From contig CAZUDO010000127.1 of NCBI GenBank assembly GCA_964618895.1, forward strand, positions 90,779 to 154,778: a stretch of DNA of 64,000 nucleotides, written 5' to 3'. Of this stretch, positions 52,299 to 61,910 are shown one piece after another. The DNA is from CAZUDO01 sp964618895 (GTDB lineage: Bacteria; Desulfobacterota; Binatia; DP-6). The translations under genes were made by a program, and so were the position numbers. The notes below the pieces were generated by a model. That model did not search any database, had not been told where the DNA came from, and worked only from the letters and a program-made list of their open reading frames with translations. How positions within the stretch are numbered: position 1 is the first letter of the stretch; the number at the start of each line of letters is the position of its first letter.

Positions 52299-54458
52299 TC
52301 AGCCGCGCACTGCGATCCGCGCGTCCACGACCAGACAGCCGCGCCCCGGCGGCAGGACTCGGAGCGGATTGAGATCCATCTCGACCACGCCGGGATGGTC
52401 GCCCGCGAGCTGCGAGACGCGAAGCAACGCCTCTTCGAGGGCTTCGACGTCGCCTGGCGGCGAGCCGCGCCAGCCGCCGAGCAGCGGGAAGCCGCGCACG
52501 CTTCGCACCAACTCGCGCGCATCACGGTCGGTGAGCGGCTGCACGCGGAACGCGACGTCTTTCAGCAGCTCGACGTTCACGCCACCGAGCCCGAACATGA
52601 GCACCGGGCCAAACGAAGGATCGTGGGTCATGCCGACGATCGCCTCGAGCCCCTCGCGCAGCATCGGCTGGACGAGCGCCCCCTGCATCCGGTCCCGCCA
52701 GCCGAGCGCGGTGAGTCGCTCCATCAGCCCGCTGTATGCCCCACGCACCTCGGCGTCGTTCCGCAGGTCGAGAGCCACACCGCCGACGTCCGATTTGTGG
52801 GTGATTGTGGCGGAGACCAGCTTGAGCACGACCGGGTAGCCGATCGAGCGCGCCGCGGCGACCGCCTGGTCGGCGTCGTGCGCCACTCGGGCGGGTGGGC
52901 TCGCCAGGCCGTAGGCGGCGAGGAGGGTGCGGGTCTCGTCGGGATCGAGCCAGACGGTAGCCCCCGGGGCGGCGCGGGCGCGGGCGGCGGCGAGGACTGC
53001 GTCCGCGGCTCCGCGGTCCACCTCGAAGCGCCGCACCGCCCCCTCGGGTTCGGCGCGCCACCGGCCGTAGCGCACCGCGCGCGCCAGCGCTATCGCCGCC
53101 GATTCGGGGAACGCGTAGGACGGGATCTGGCCCTCGTGCAGTGAGCGCAGGCCCTCGGGCACGCCGTGGGATCCCATGAAGCAGGTGAGCACCGGTTTCG
53201 CGCCTTCGCCCCGCCCGGCCGCGTCGCGCACGGCGGCCGCGCTGGCGCGCACGATCGCCTGGGCGACGTCGAGGGGCAGGGTGACGACCGGCGGCACGTA
53301 GATGACGAGAAGCGCGTCAATCGCGGGATCGCCGGCGACCAGCCGCACGGTGCGCTCGAAGTTCTCGGGCGATGCCGAGGCAATCATGTCCACCGGGTTC
53401 TTGACGCTCGCCTCGCGCGGCAGGAACGCCCGCAGGGCGGCCACGGTCGCATCCGAGAGCGCCGCGATCTCGAGGCCGTGGCCCTCGCAGGCATCCGAGG
53501 CCATGATGCCGGGGCCGCCCGCGTTGGTGACGATTCCGACCCGGGCGCCGCGCGGGATCGGCTGGTGGGCGAGCAGGATCGCGACGTCGAACAGCTCCTC
53601 AATCGTGTCGGTGCGGATGACTCCCGACTGCAGGCAGAGCGCTTCGACCGCCGCGTCCGAGCCCGCGAGCGAGCCGGTGTGGGACGCGGCAGCCCGGACA
53701 CCGGCGCGGGTGCGCCCGCTCTTGACTGCGACGATCGGCTTCATGCGCCCGACCCGGCGGGCGATGCGGGTGAACCGCCGCGGGTTCCCGAACGATTCCA
53801 GGTAGAGCAGGATCAGGTCGGTGCCTGGGTCCTGTTCCCAGAACTCGATCAGGTCGTTGCTCGAGACGTCGGCTTTGTTCCCGACGCTCACGAATTGGGA
53901 GATCCCGATGTTGAGCTCGGTCGCGTACTCGAGGATCGCGAGGCCCAATGCGCCGCTCTGGGACGAGAACGCCACGCGCCCGGCCGGGGGATAGGTGGGC
54001 GAGAAGGTCGCATCGAGCCGCACCGCCGGCTCGGTATTGAGGACGCCGAGGCAGTTGGGACCCACCAGCCGCATGCCGTGGCCGCGCGCGCACTCGACCA
54101 GCTCGCGCTCGCGCGTGGCACCCTCCTCGCCGGTCTCCTTGAACCCCGCGCTGATGACGATCGCCGCCCGTACGCCGGCGCGGCCGCAGGCGTCGAGCAC
54201 TCCCAGCACGGCCGCGGCGGGGACGACGATGACCGCGAGGTCGACCGGGGCAGGCACCGCCTCGATGGACGGGTAGGCCCGCACCGACTGCACCACCGGG
54301 GCTTTCGGATTAACCGGGTAGGCCGCGCCCTGGAACCCGTTCGAGATCAGGTTGTGAAAGATCTCGGCGCCGATGGTGCCCCGCTCGCGCGAGGCGCCGA
54401 TGACCGCCACCGCGCGCGGCCGGAACAGGGCGGCGAGGCCGTTCGCGGTGCCGCCCAT
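52299..54458 (-). CDS. ADP-forming acyl-CoA synthetase (fused alpha-beta)
   Basis: The protein has 719 residues from the ATG at 54458, coupled to the previous stop (TGATG). The alpha part (1-460) has the CoA-binding Rossmann start VAVIGASRERGTIGAEIFHNL, the GPNCLGV loop and SSQSGALG. The phosphohistidine site is in ASHTGSLAG. The beta part (from about 490) is an ATP-grasp: SPPARVAHDADQAVAAARSIGYPVVLKLVS, HKSDVGGVALDL and MDLNPLRVLP. Such enzymes conserve energy by turning acetyl- or acyl-CoA into acid plus ATP from ADP, and suit fermentative growth. A fragment of a similar gene lies at 36308-36440. Confidence 0.92.
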   Translation of the reverse strand: MGGTANGLAALFRPRAVAVIGASRERGTIGAEIFHNLISNGFQGAAYPVNPKAPVVQSVRAYPSIEAVPAPVDLAVIVVPAAAVLGVLDACGRAGVRAAIVISAGFKETGEEGATRERELVECARGHGMRLVGPNCLGVLNTEPAVRLDATFSPTYPPAGRVAFSSQSGALGLAILEYATELNIGISQFVSVGNKADVSSNDLIEFWEQDPGTDLILLYLESFGNPRRFTRIARRVGRMKPIVAVKSGRTRAGVRAAASHTGSLAGSDAAVEALCLQSGVIRTDTIEELFDVAILLAHQPIPRGARVGIVTNAGGPGIMASDACEGHGLEIAALSDATVAALRAFLPREASVKNPVDMIASASPENFERTVRLVAGDPAIDALLVIYVPPVVTLPLDVAQAIVRASAAAVRDAAGRGEGAKPVLTCFMGSHGVPEGLRSLHEGQIPSYAFPESAAIALARAVRYGRWRAEPEGAVRRFEVDRGAADAVLAAARARAAPGATVWLDPDETRTLLAAYGLASPPARVAHDADQAVAAARSIGYPVVLKLVSATITHKSDVGGVALDLRNDAEVRGAYSGLMERLTALGWRDRMQGALVQPMLREGLEAIVGMTHDPSFGPVLMFGLGGVNVELLKDVAFRVQPLTDRDARELVRSVRGFPLLGGWRGSPPGDVEALEEALLRVSQLAGDHPGVVEMDLNPLRVLPPGRGCLVVDARIAVRG

Positions 54459-54835
54459 CAAGACACCAGCGGGCGGGCATTCCTGTGGTTGAGCGCGCCG
54501 CGCACCGCGTCGCCCAGCTCGGCCGGCTCGAGGGGGAAGACGCCGTAGTAGGTGGGCTTCAGCTCCTGGACGCTCCGTCGCGCCTCGAGACCCGAGGGGC
54601 CACCCAGCAAGATGATGGGCAGGGTCGCCGTGACCCGCCGGACCACCCAAAGCACGCCAAGGTCCAGCGCGAGGTCTCCAAGGACGTAGATCATGAGGTC
54701 GGGACGGCGCAGGCCGAGAGCGTCGAACAACGCCTCCCGCCCGGTGCACACGACCACGTCATGGCCATCGGGCGCGAGGAGCCGGGACCAGTCGTGGGTG
54801 CCGTGACGGGGTTCGTGGATGAGGATCCGTGACAC
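54458..54835 (-). CDS. Pseudo-receiver-like protein coupled to the acyl-CoA synthetase
   Basis: The protein has 125 residues from a GTG at 54835 (GGAGGT upstream). It has the length and alternating pattern of a CheY-like receiver: ILIHEPRHG, DHDVVVCTGREALFDALGLRRPDL-type helix and strand, and LPIILLGGPSG. However, the phospho-acceptor strand reads PDLMIYVLG, with Tyr where Asp is expected. The first acidic pair is reduced to HE, and the conserved Lys-Pro is missing (GVFPLEP). It cannot be phosphorylated in the standard way. It may signal by binding. It is the first gene after a sigma-54 promoter. Confidence 0.65.
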   Translation of the reverse strand: MSRILIHEPRHGTHDWSRLLAPDGHDVVVCTGREALFDALGLRRPDLMIYVLGDLALDLGVLWVVRRVTATLPIILLGGPSGLEARRSVQELKPTYYGVFPLEPAELGDAVRGALNHRNARPLVS

Positions 54836-54960
54836 CGGGACCTCCGCGTGGCGAACGATGGGATACCGAGGGTGACGGCGTCCTCGGCTGCGGACATCCG
54901 CGGATCGCGGGCCGGACCACGCCGGAGGCAGGAGGTCGCCGTCTCGTACGAGCAATTGAC

Positions 54961-54975
54961 GCAACTCACATGCCC
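54961..54975 (-). promoter_or_regulatory. Candidate sigma-54 promoter of the pseudo-receiver/acyl-CoA synthetase operon
   Basis: Minus-strand GGGCATG-TGAG-TTGC fits the -24/-12 consensus except for the first base, with GG and GC correctly spaced. The predicted start is near 54950, about 115 bases before the GTG. It lies in the 276-bp gap after the NtrC-type gene. Confidence 0.65.
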
Positions 54976-55021
54976 GGCCCGGCCGGGGTGTAAGTCGTGT
55001 GGAGACATGGCGAGAGATGCA

Positions 55022-55037
55022 GCGCCCGCGCGGGCGC
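55022..55037. terminator. GC-rich palindrome after the NtrC-type gene
   Basis: GCGCCCGCGCGGGCGC is self-complementary over its whole length. It lies 75 bp after the activator gene's stop. It could end the signalling transcript, though no T run follows. Confidence 0.3.
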
Positions 55038-55049
55038 GCGGCAGCGGCC

Positions 55050-55064
55050 CTGCCGTCATGTCAG
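55050..55064 (-). promoter_or_regulatory. Shared upstream activator motif (site 3)
   Basis: CTGCCGTCATGTCAG lies 75 bp upstream of the -24 element of the pseudo-receiver operon. Two more TGTCAG half-sites follow at 55090 and 55110, so several activator dimers may bind here. Confidence 0.6.
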
Positions 55065-55111
55065 TGCCGCGCGGCCCGACTTCACATTTTGTCAGTCCGG
55101 GGGCGAGGATG

Positions 55112-56470
55112 TCAGGGCTCGGCGGGGGGCTCGAGCTCCTTGAGCTTGCGGTAGAGGTTCCGTTCGCTGATACCGAGGATGTTGGCGGCTTTGTGGCGAT
55201 GGCCCTTGCACTCCTCGAGCACCCGCCTCACGTAGCGGCGCTCGACTTCCTCCAGCGTGACGAGACTCCCGTCCTCCTCGACCGGGCGGAAGGAGGGCTC
55301 GAGCCGGACCCCGAGCGGCAGGTGCTCGGGCTCGATCGCGCCGGCGTCGCACAGGATGAGAGCCCGCTCGATCACGTTCTCCAGCTCGCGTACGTTGCCG
55401 GGCCACAGGTAGCGCGTCAGGACCTCCATGGCCGCCGCGGTCACGCGCACGTTGCGCCTGGGCGCGATCGCCGAGTTGCGGACGAAGTGCTCGACCAGGA
55501 GCGGGATGTCGTCCCTGCGCTCGCGCAGCGGCGGGATGCTGAGGCTGAACACGTTGAGGCGATAGTAGAGGTCCTCGCGAAAGGTCTTCTCCTTCATCAT
55601 CTCTTCGAGGCCGCGATTGGTTGCGGCGATCACCCGCACGTCCACCTTGAGGTCCACGGTGCCGCCGACGCGCCGGAACGTGCCGCTCTCGATCACCCGC
55701 AACAGCTTCACCTGTAGCGGCGGGGTGATCTCGCCGATTTCGTCGAGGAAGATGGTGCCGCGGTCGGCCACTTCGAACAGCCCATGCTTGAGCCGGATCG
55801 CCCCGGTGTAAGCGCCCTTCTCGTGCCCGAACAGCTCGCTCTGGAGCAGGTTCTCGTGCAGGGATGCGCAATCCACCACCACGAACGGCTGTCGCGAGCG
55901 CTTGCTCTGGCGGTGGACGGCGCGGGCGACCAACTCCTTGCCCACCCCGCTCTCGCCGCGGATCAGGACGGTCGAGTCGGTCTCGGCGACCCGCGCGAGC
56001 AGGGTGAGCATCTCGTGGATCTGCGTCGACTTTCCGACAAATCCATCGGCCGGCATAAGGCGTTGCACGTCGCGCTGCAGCGCGGTGTTCCCGCGTTCGA
56101 GGGCCTGCTTCTCGATGACCTTCTCGAGCACCGCCTCCAGCTCGGCGAGCTTGCACGGCTTGGTGAGGAAATCGTGCGCCCCCTGCTTCATCGCGAGGAT
56201 CGCCTCCTGCACCGTGCCGTACGCGGTCAGCATGATGACGTCGGTGCCGGGGAACGACTCGCGGATCTCGGGCAACAGATCGAGGCCGCTCCCGTCGGGC
56301 AGCCGCACGTCGAGCAGCACGACGTGGTAGCTGCCCCGTGCCAGGGTCTCGCGGGCGGCGGCGAGCGTGCCCGCGCCCTCGACCGTGTATCCCGACCGCC
56401 CCAGCTCACGCGCGGTGAGCTTGCGGAACGATTCCTCGTCGTCAACGATCAGCAGTCGCTGCCCACTCAT
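55112..56470 (-). CDS. NtrC-family sigma-54 activator with receiver domain
   Basis: The protein has 452 residues. The receiver has D54 (VVLLDVRLPDG) and K104. The AAA+ domain has Walker A GESGVGKE at 172-179, the sigma-54 loop as GAYTGA (219-224; Tyr replaces the usual Phe, a known tolerated variant), Walker B FLDEI and the arginine-finger FREDLYYRL. The Fis-type HTH is KAANILGISERNLYRKL. Its start overlaps the kinase stop (ATGA). Sigma-54 elements and a shared motif occur upstream of three nearby operons, so it is the obvious candidate regulator for them. Confidence 0.93.
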   Translation of the reverse strand: MSGQRLLIVDDEESFRKLTARELGRSGYTVEGAGTLAAARETLARGSYHVVLLDVRLPDGSGLDLLPEIRESFPGTDVIMLTAYGTVQEAILAMKQGAHDFLTKPCKLAELEAVLEKVIEKQALERGNTALQRDVQRLMPADGFVGKSTQIHEMLTLLARVAETDSTVLIRGESGVGKELVARAVHRQSKRSRQPFVVVDCASLHENLLQSELFGHEKGAYTGAIRLKHGLFEVADRGTIFLDEIGEITPPLQVKLLRVIESGTFRRVGGTVDLKVDVRVIAATNRGLEEMMKEKTFREDLYYRLNVFSLSIPPLRERRDDIPLLVEHFVRNSAIAPRRNVRVTAAAMEVLTRYLWPGNVRELENVIERALILCDAGAIEPEHLPLGVRLEPSFRPVEEDGSLVTLEEVERRYVRRVLEECKGHRHKAANILGISERNLYRKLKELEPPAEP

Positions 56471-57645
56471 ACGTCGCCTCCCGTGCCGTGGACGGGCAGC
56501 TCGACCTCGAAACGCGCGCCGTGGCCCGGGCTGCTGCGGACGGCGATGCGCCCGCCATGGCGGGCGACGATGCGGCTGGTAATCGAGAGTCCCAGCCCCG
56601 TGCCCTGACCGACCGGCTTGGTGGTGAAGAACGGGTCCCAGATGCGCTCGAGGTGCTCCGGGGCAATGCCGTGCCCGGTGTCCTCGATCGCGAGCCGCAC
56701 CTGGTCTGGCTTGCGCGCGGTGGTCACGGTCAGCCGACCACCGCCGCTCATTGCCTGCACCGCGTTGATCATCAGGTTCATGCAGATCCCGCGCACCGCC
56801 GCCTCGCGCGCCCAGATCTGCGGCAGCTCGCTGTCGAGCGACTCGACCGCCTCGATGTCGTGCTTGCGCAGCTCGTATCCGAGCAGCCCCAGCGTGTCGC
56901 GCACGGCGCGGTTCAGGTCCACCCACGCCGGGGTGGTGTCGTAGGAACGCCCGAGGAGCATCAGCTTCTGCGTGGTCTCGCGGCTGCGCTCGATCTCGCG
57001 CCCGAGCAGCTCGATCGTCTCCGCCGCCTCCTTCACGCCTTCGGCGTCGAAGCGCGCGCGCTTGAGCCAACGGTCGAGTCCCTCGACCCCGGCCAGGATC
57101 GAGGCCAGCGGATTGTTGATCTCGTGTGCCACGCCCGCGGCCAGGATGCCGACCGAAGCCAGGCGCTCGCTGTGCGAGAGCTGCACCTCGAGCTGGCTGC
57201 GGTCGCTGATGTCGCGCCACACTTCTACCACGTGTGTGACGGCGCCATCGGCGCCCGCGATTGGGCTGAAGGTCGCCTCGTAGCGCCGCATCGCCCCGCT
57301 CGCGTCGGGAACCTGGTACAGCCGGCGGCGCGGCGTGCACGACTCGAACACCTCGCACGCGACGCATCGCTCGGCGTCGCCCTCCCGAGCTTGCGGGCAG
57401 ATGAGCGCTTCGCTGCAGGCGCCGCCGACCACATCGGCCCGCCGCGCTCCGAACGCCTCGACGTAGCGCCGATTAGTCGCGACCACCCGGCGCGCGCGGT
57501 CCACCACGACGACTGCGTCGGGGAGCGCGTCAATCAGCGCAGGGAGGATGTCGCGGATGCCGGCGATGTCGGTGGAGTGCGGGAGCGCCTCGCCCCCGAT
57601 AGGTTCACCTGGACGAGCGGGGGCGGGTGGGTCGGAGGGGTTCAT
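56467..57645 (-). CDS. PAS sensor histidine kinase with Cys-rich PAS loop
   Basis: The protein has 392 residues from the ATG at 57645 and no membrane helix, so it is cytoplasmic. The PAS domain holds five cysteines in one loop (C77, C83, C94, C97 and C103: CSEALICPQ, then RCVACEVFESC). This could bind a metal or iron-sulfur centre or form disulfides. The kinase core follows: GVAHEINNPLASIL with H174, LMINAVQAM (N box), DTGHGIAP and GQGTGLGLSI. It is translationally coupled to the NtrC-type activator. A redox or metal signal is plausible given the cytochrome c in the same operon. Confidence 0.9.
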   Translation of the reverse strand: MNPSDPPAPARPGEPIGGEALPHSTDIAGIRDILPALIDALPDAVVVVDRARRVVATNRRYVEAFGARRADVVGGACSEALICPQAREGDAERCVACEVFESCTPRRRLYQVPDASGAMRRYEATFSPIAGADGAVTHVVEVWRDISDRSQLEVQLSHSERLASVGILAAGVAHEINNPLASILAGVEGLDRWLKRARFDAEGVKEAAETIELLGREIERSRETTQKLMLLGRSYDTTPAWVDLNRAVRDTLGLLGYELRKHDIEAVESLDSELPQIWAREAAVRGICMNLMINAVQAMSGGGRLTVTTARKPDQVRLAIEDTGHGIAPEHLERIWDPFFTTKPVGQGTGLGLSITSRIVARHGGRIAVRSSPGHGARFEVELPVHGTGGDV

Positions 57646-57679
57646 TCGAGAGGACCTGGAAAGCGTGGGCACCAACGCC

Positions 57680-57694
57680 CTGACAGATTGGCAG
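57680..57694 (-). promoter_or_regulatory. Shared upstream activator motif (site 4)
   Basis: Read on the minus strand, CTGCCAATCTGTCAG lies in the 84-bp gap before the kinase-activator pair, ending about 35 bp from the kinase start codon. It has the same fixed positions as sites 1-3. No sigma-54 element is seen in this gap, so it may mediate feedback control. Confidence 0.5.
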
Positions 57695-57729
57695 GGTGGC
57701 GTTCGGGCCGCAAGCGGGCTGGCGCGGCC

Positions 57730-59274
57730 TCACGCGGCGGGGGACGATCCGGCGCGGAGGACCTCCCGGATCGCGCTCTCAAGCTCGGCGGCCGAATGAG
57801 GTTTGCGCAGCACCTTCCGGATGCCGATCGCCTCGACCGTGCGACCATCAATGGCTTCACCGCCCGAGACCATCAGCACCGGAAGATCCGCGCGGATGCC
57901 CAGGATCTCTTTCGCCAGCGCCCTTCCCGTCAGGCGCGGCATGGTGTCGTCGGTGATGAGCAGCGCGAATTCCCGCGGGCGCGAGCGGAAGTCCTCGAGG
58001 GCCTCGATGCTCGAGGTGTGGACCGTCACCTCGTACCCCAGATGTTCGAGCTGCCGGCGCTGCATGAGCGCGAGCACCGGCTCATCCTCGACGAACAGGA
58101 CGTGCAGGCGGCGCCGGGCCGGATCGTCAGCCCCCACCGACGCCGCAGCCGCGGCCGTATCGTCGCCGGCGGGGAGCACGATGGTCGCCCTCGTCCCCCG
58201 ACCGGGAACACTCGCGATCTCCAGCACCCCGCGATGGGCGTGCACGATGCCGTGGACGATCGAGAGGCCGAGCCCGGTGCCCTGCCCCGGCGGCTTGGTG
58301 GTGTAGAACGGCTCGAGCACCCTATCGAGCACATCGGCGCTCATGCCGCCGCCGGTGTCGGAGACGATGATGCGCGCGTGGGGGCCTGGCTCGGTCCCCG
58401 GATGGGTGCGGGCGAACTCGGGCGTGGCCGCGAACGGCTCGAGACGGATGGTGAGCGTCCCGCCGTCCGGCATCGCATGCGCGGCGTTGGTCCCCAGGTT
58501 CATGAGGATCTGGTGGATCTGGGTCTCGTCCGATAGCACGGCCGGGGTCGTCGGATCGAGCTCGGCGCGGATCTCGATCGTGCTCGGGAGCGAAGCCCGC
58601 AGCAGCTTGATCGCCTCGCCCAGGATGCCCTCGAGGCGCAGGGGCAGTCGAGTCACCTCGGTGTCCCGGCTGAACTGGAGGATGCGCTTGACCAGCTCAC
58701 GACCGCGCTGGGCGGCTTTCAACACCCGATCGAGGTCCTCGCGGCTCTGGTCGCCGAGCGGCGCCTCGCGCAGGACCAGCTCGGCGTGCCCGACGATGCC
58801 GAGCAGGATGTTGTTGAAGTCGTGGGCGATCCCGCCCGAGAGGACGCCGATCGCCTCGAGCTTCTGCGACCGCCGCAAGTTCTCCTCAAGCGCGCGACGA
58901 GCGCTAATGTCCACCACCGTCGCGAGCACGACCGCATGGCCGCCCCGGCTCACGGGATTGAGGCCGATCTCGACCGGGAATTCGGTGCCGTCCTTGCGCA
59001 CCGCGTTCAATTCGCGCCCCGCGCCCATCGGGCGGGCTCCAGGATCCGCCGCGAAAGCGGTCCGATGGGCCGGGTGGTTTCCACGCAGCCGCTCCGGCAC
59101 CAGCGTTTCGATCGGGCGCCCGACCAACTCCTCGCGCGTCCAGCCGAACAGCCGGACCACCTCACGGTTTGCGGCCACGATCAGACCGGCCGCATCCACG
59201 GCCAGCATGCCGGACGGCGAGAGATCGAACGCGATGCGGGCGAGCGCATCGTCGAATGGGAGCAGCGGGGTCAT
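57730..59274 (-). CDS. Hybrid PAS histidine kinase with C-terminal receiver
   Basis: The protein has 514 residues and no membrane segment. The N-terminal PAS (SPSGMLAVDAAGLIVAANREVV to VVDISARR) is followed by HisKA with H151 (GGIAHDFNNILLGI). The ATPase follows with LMNLGTNAAHAM, DTGGGM and GQGTGLGLSI. A receiver domain forms the end (FVEDEP, LLITDDTMPR with the acceptor Asp, VLRKP). The HDFNNIL type is common in soil bacteria. It starts 13 bp after the cytochrome gene and may relay phosphate toward the kinase-activator pair downstream. Confidence 0.9.
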   Translation of the reverse strand: MTPLLPFDDALARIAFDLSPSGMLAVDAAGLIVAANREVVRLFGWTREELVGRPIETLVPERLRGNHPAHRTAFAADPGARPMGAGRELNAVRKDGTEFPVEIGLNPVSRGGHAVVLATVVDISARRALEENLRRSQKLEAIGVLSGGIAHDFNNILLGIVGHAELVLREAPLGDQSREDLDRVLKAAQRGRELVKRILQFSRDTEVTRLPLRLEGILGEAIKLLRASLPSTIEIRAELDPTTPAVLSDETQIHQILMNLGTNAAHAMPDGGTLTIRLEPFAATPEFARTHPGTEPGPHARIIVSDTGGGMSADVLDRVLEPFYTTKPPGQGTGLGLSIVHGIVHAHRGVLEIASVPGRGTRATIVLPAGDDTAAAAASVGADDPARRRLHVLFVEDEPVLALMQRRQLEHLGYEVTVHTSSIEALEDFRSRPREFALLITDDTMPRLTGRALAKEILGIRADLPVLMVSGGEAIDGRTVEAIGIRKVLRKPHSAAELESAIREVLRAGSSPAA

Positions 59275-59287
59275 GACGATCGCGCTT

Positions 59288-59815
59288 TTACGAGGCCGGC
59301 TTCTTCTCGCCCACGTCGCGGTCCTTGCGCTTCAGGAACTCGATCACCGAGCGCGCCTCCTCGGGGGTCAGTCCCTGATTGGTCATCGGCAGCACGTACT
59401 GGGTCTTCAGCTCGGCCGCGATCCGGTCCTCCTTCACCATCACCTCGGGACGCAGGATCTGCTCCTCCATCCAGCGCGCGGTGCGTCGCATGCTGACGCC
59501 GACCAGGTCCGGGCAGGTGATCTTCTTGCCGAACCCGTGGCACACCACGCAGCCCTTGGTCTGAAACAGCTTCTCGCCGCTGGTGGCGAGCGCGGCGTTG
59601 ACCGAAGCCTCGCCGGCGCGGGGACCGTCGTCGTACTTGGAGGTGGTGGGGAGCGGCGCCGCGGGGGCGGGCGTTGCCGGTGGGGGGGCCGACGTCGCCG
59701 GCGGGGTCGCCGACGGCGTCCCGGCCGTTTGATCGCTTCCGTTTCCGCCGCCGCAGCCGAACGCGGCGAAGGCACAGGTCGTGATGAGCAGCAACCACGC
59801 GGCGATGCGTCTCAT
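59288..59815 (-). CDS. Monohaem cytochrome c lipoprotein at the head of the signalling operon
   Basis: The protein has 175 residues from the ATG at 59815 (AAAGGA upstream). A lipobox (AFGC) is followed by a long Ala/Thr/Pro linker and the haem motif CVVCH. The C-terminal block VSMRRTARWMEEQIL and NQGLTPEEARSVIEFLKRKD is very similar to the nos cytochrome at 46535-47047. It may be an alternative electron donor or a redox input for the kinases encoded immediately after it. Confidence 0.88.
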   Translation of the reverse strand: MRRIAAWLLLITTCAFAAFGCGGGNGSDQTAGTPSATPPATSAPPPATPAPAAPLPTTSKYDDGPRAGEASVNAALATSGEKLFQTKGCVVCHGFGKKITCPDLVGVSMRRTARWMEEQILRPEVMVKEDRIAAELKTQYVLPMTNQGLTPEEARSVIEFLKRKDRDVGEKKPAS

Positions 59816-60052
59816 GTCGCTCGTTCCTTTCGTTGGCGCGCCGCGCTCGCGGCGCCGAGATCCGTGCAGGGCAGCGGCGAGCCCGCAGGATACCGCGTCC
59901 GGCTCCCACCGTTCATCCAACCGGCCGCGCCCGGCAATTTGCCGCCCGAGCGCTCCCGGCGTAGCGTGACCCGTTCGGGGGCCACGGTCACCGCCGCCGA
60001 GCCGGCCGGGGCATCATCCCCCGCGCCCGAGGCGGATCCCGCGAGGTCGAAG

Positions 60053-60502
60053 ATGGCGAGCAATCCGGCAACCACCGTCGCCAAGTATCTGGCGTCGCTC
60101 CCGCCCGAGCGCCGCAAGGTCGTTGCCGCCATGCGCAAGCTGGTGCTGAAGCACCTGCCGGCGGGCTACAAGGAGACCATGGGCTGGGGCATGATCGGCT
60201 ACGGCAGCCCGCTCGAGGTCTACCCCGACACCTATAATGGGCAGCCGCTCTGCTACGCCGCGCTCGCCGCCCAGAAGAACCATTACGCCCTTTATCTCAT
60301 GTGTGCGTACGCCGATACCAGGCAGTACGCGGCGTTGGAGAAGGCGTTCACCCGGGCCGGGAAGCGCCTGGACATGGGCAAGTCCTGCCTGCGCTTCAAG
60401 GAGATCGAGGATCTGCCCTTGGAGGCGATCGGCAAGGTGATCGCCAGCACACCGCCGAAGAAGTTCATCGCCATTTACGAGGCCAGCCGCCCGAAAAGGT
60501 GA
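60053..60502 (+). CDS. DUF1801-domain protein
   Basis: The protein has 149 residues, with GAGGT upstream of the ATG. It shows the DUF1801 pattern: LASLPPERRKVVAAMRKLVLKHLP, MGWGMIGYG and KSCLRFKEIEDLPLEAIGKVI. This YdhG-like fold is small and cytoplasmic, with no known activity. It is 64 bp upstream of citrate synthase. Confidence 0.85.
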   Translation: MASNPATTVAKYLASLPPERRKVVAAMRKLVLKHLPAGYKETMGWGMIGYGSPLEVYPDTYNGQPLCYAALAAQKNHYALYLMCAYADTRQYAALEKAFTRAGKRLDMGKSCLRFKEIEDLPLEAIGKVIASTPPKKFIAIYEASRPKR

Positions 60503-60566
60503 CAGCGCGCCATCTGACAACGATCCCCACACCCATCCGACGACCGTCACACCACGGAGACCCCGC

Positions 60567-61877
<1,311 letters not shown>

Positions 61878-61910
61878 CCGCCAGGACACCGCGCGGTCGC
61901 CGGCCCGCCC

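Noticed and set aside
59934..59948. Sigma-54 promoter upstream of the signalling-operon cytochrome
   Set aside because: GG and TTGC are present at the right spacing but the -24 element reads CGGGCGG, and no CTGCC-N4-TGTCAG motif is nearby. Too weak to call.
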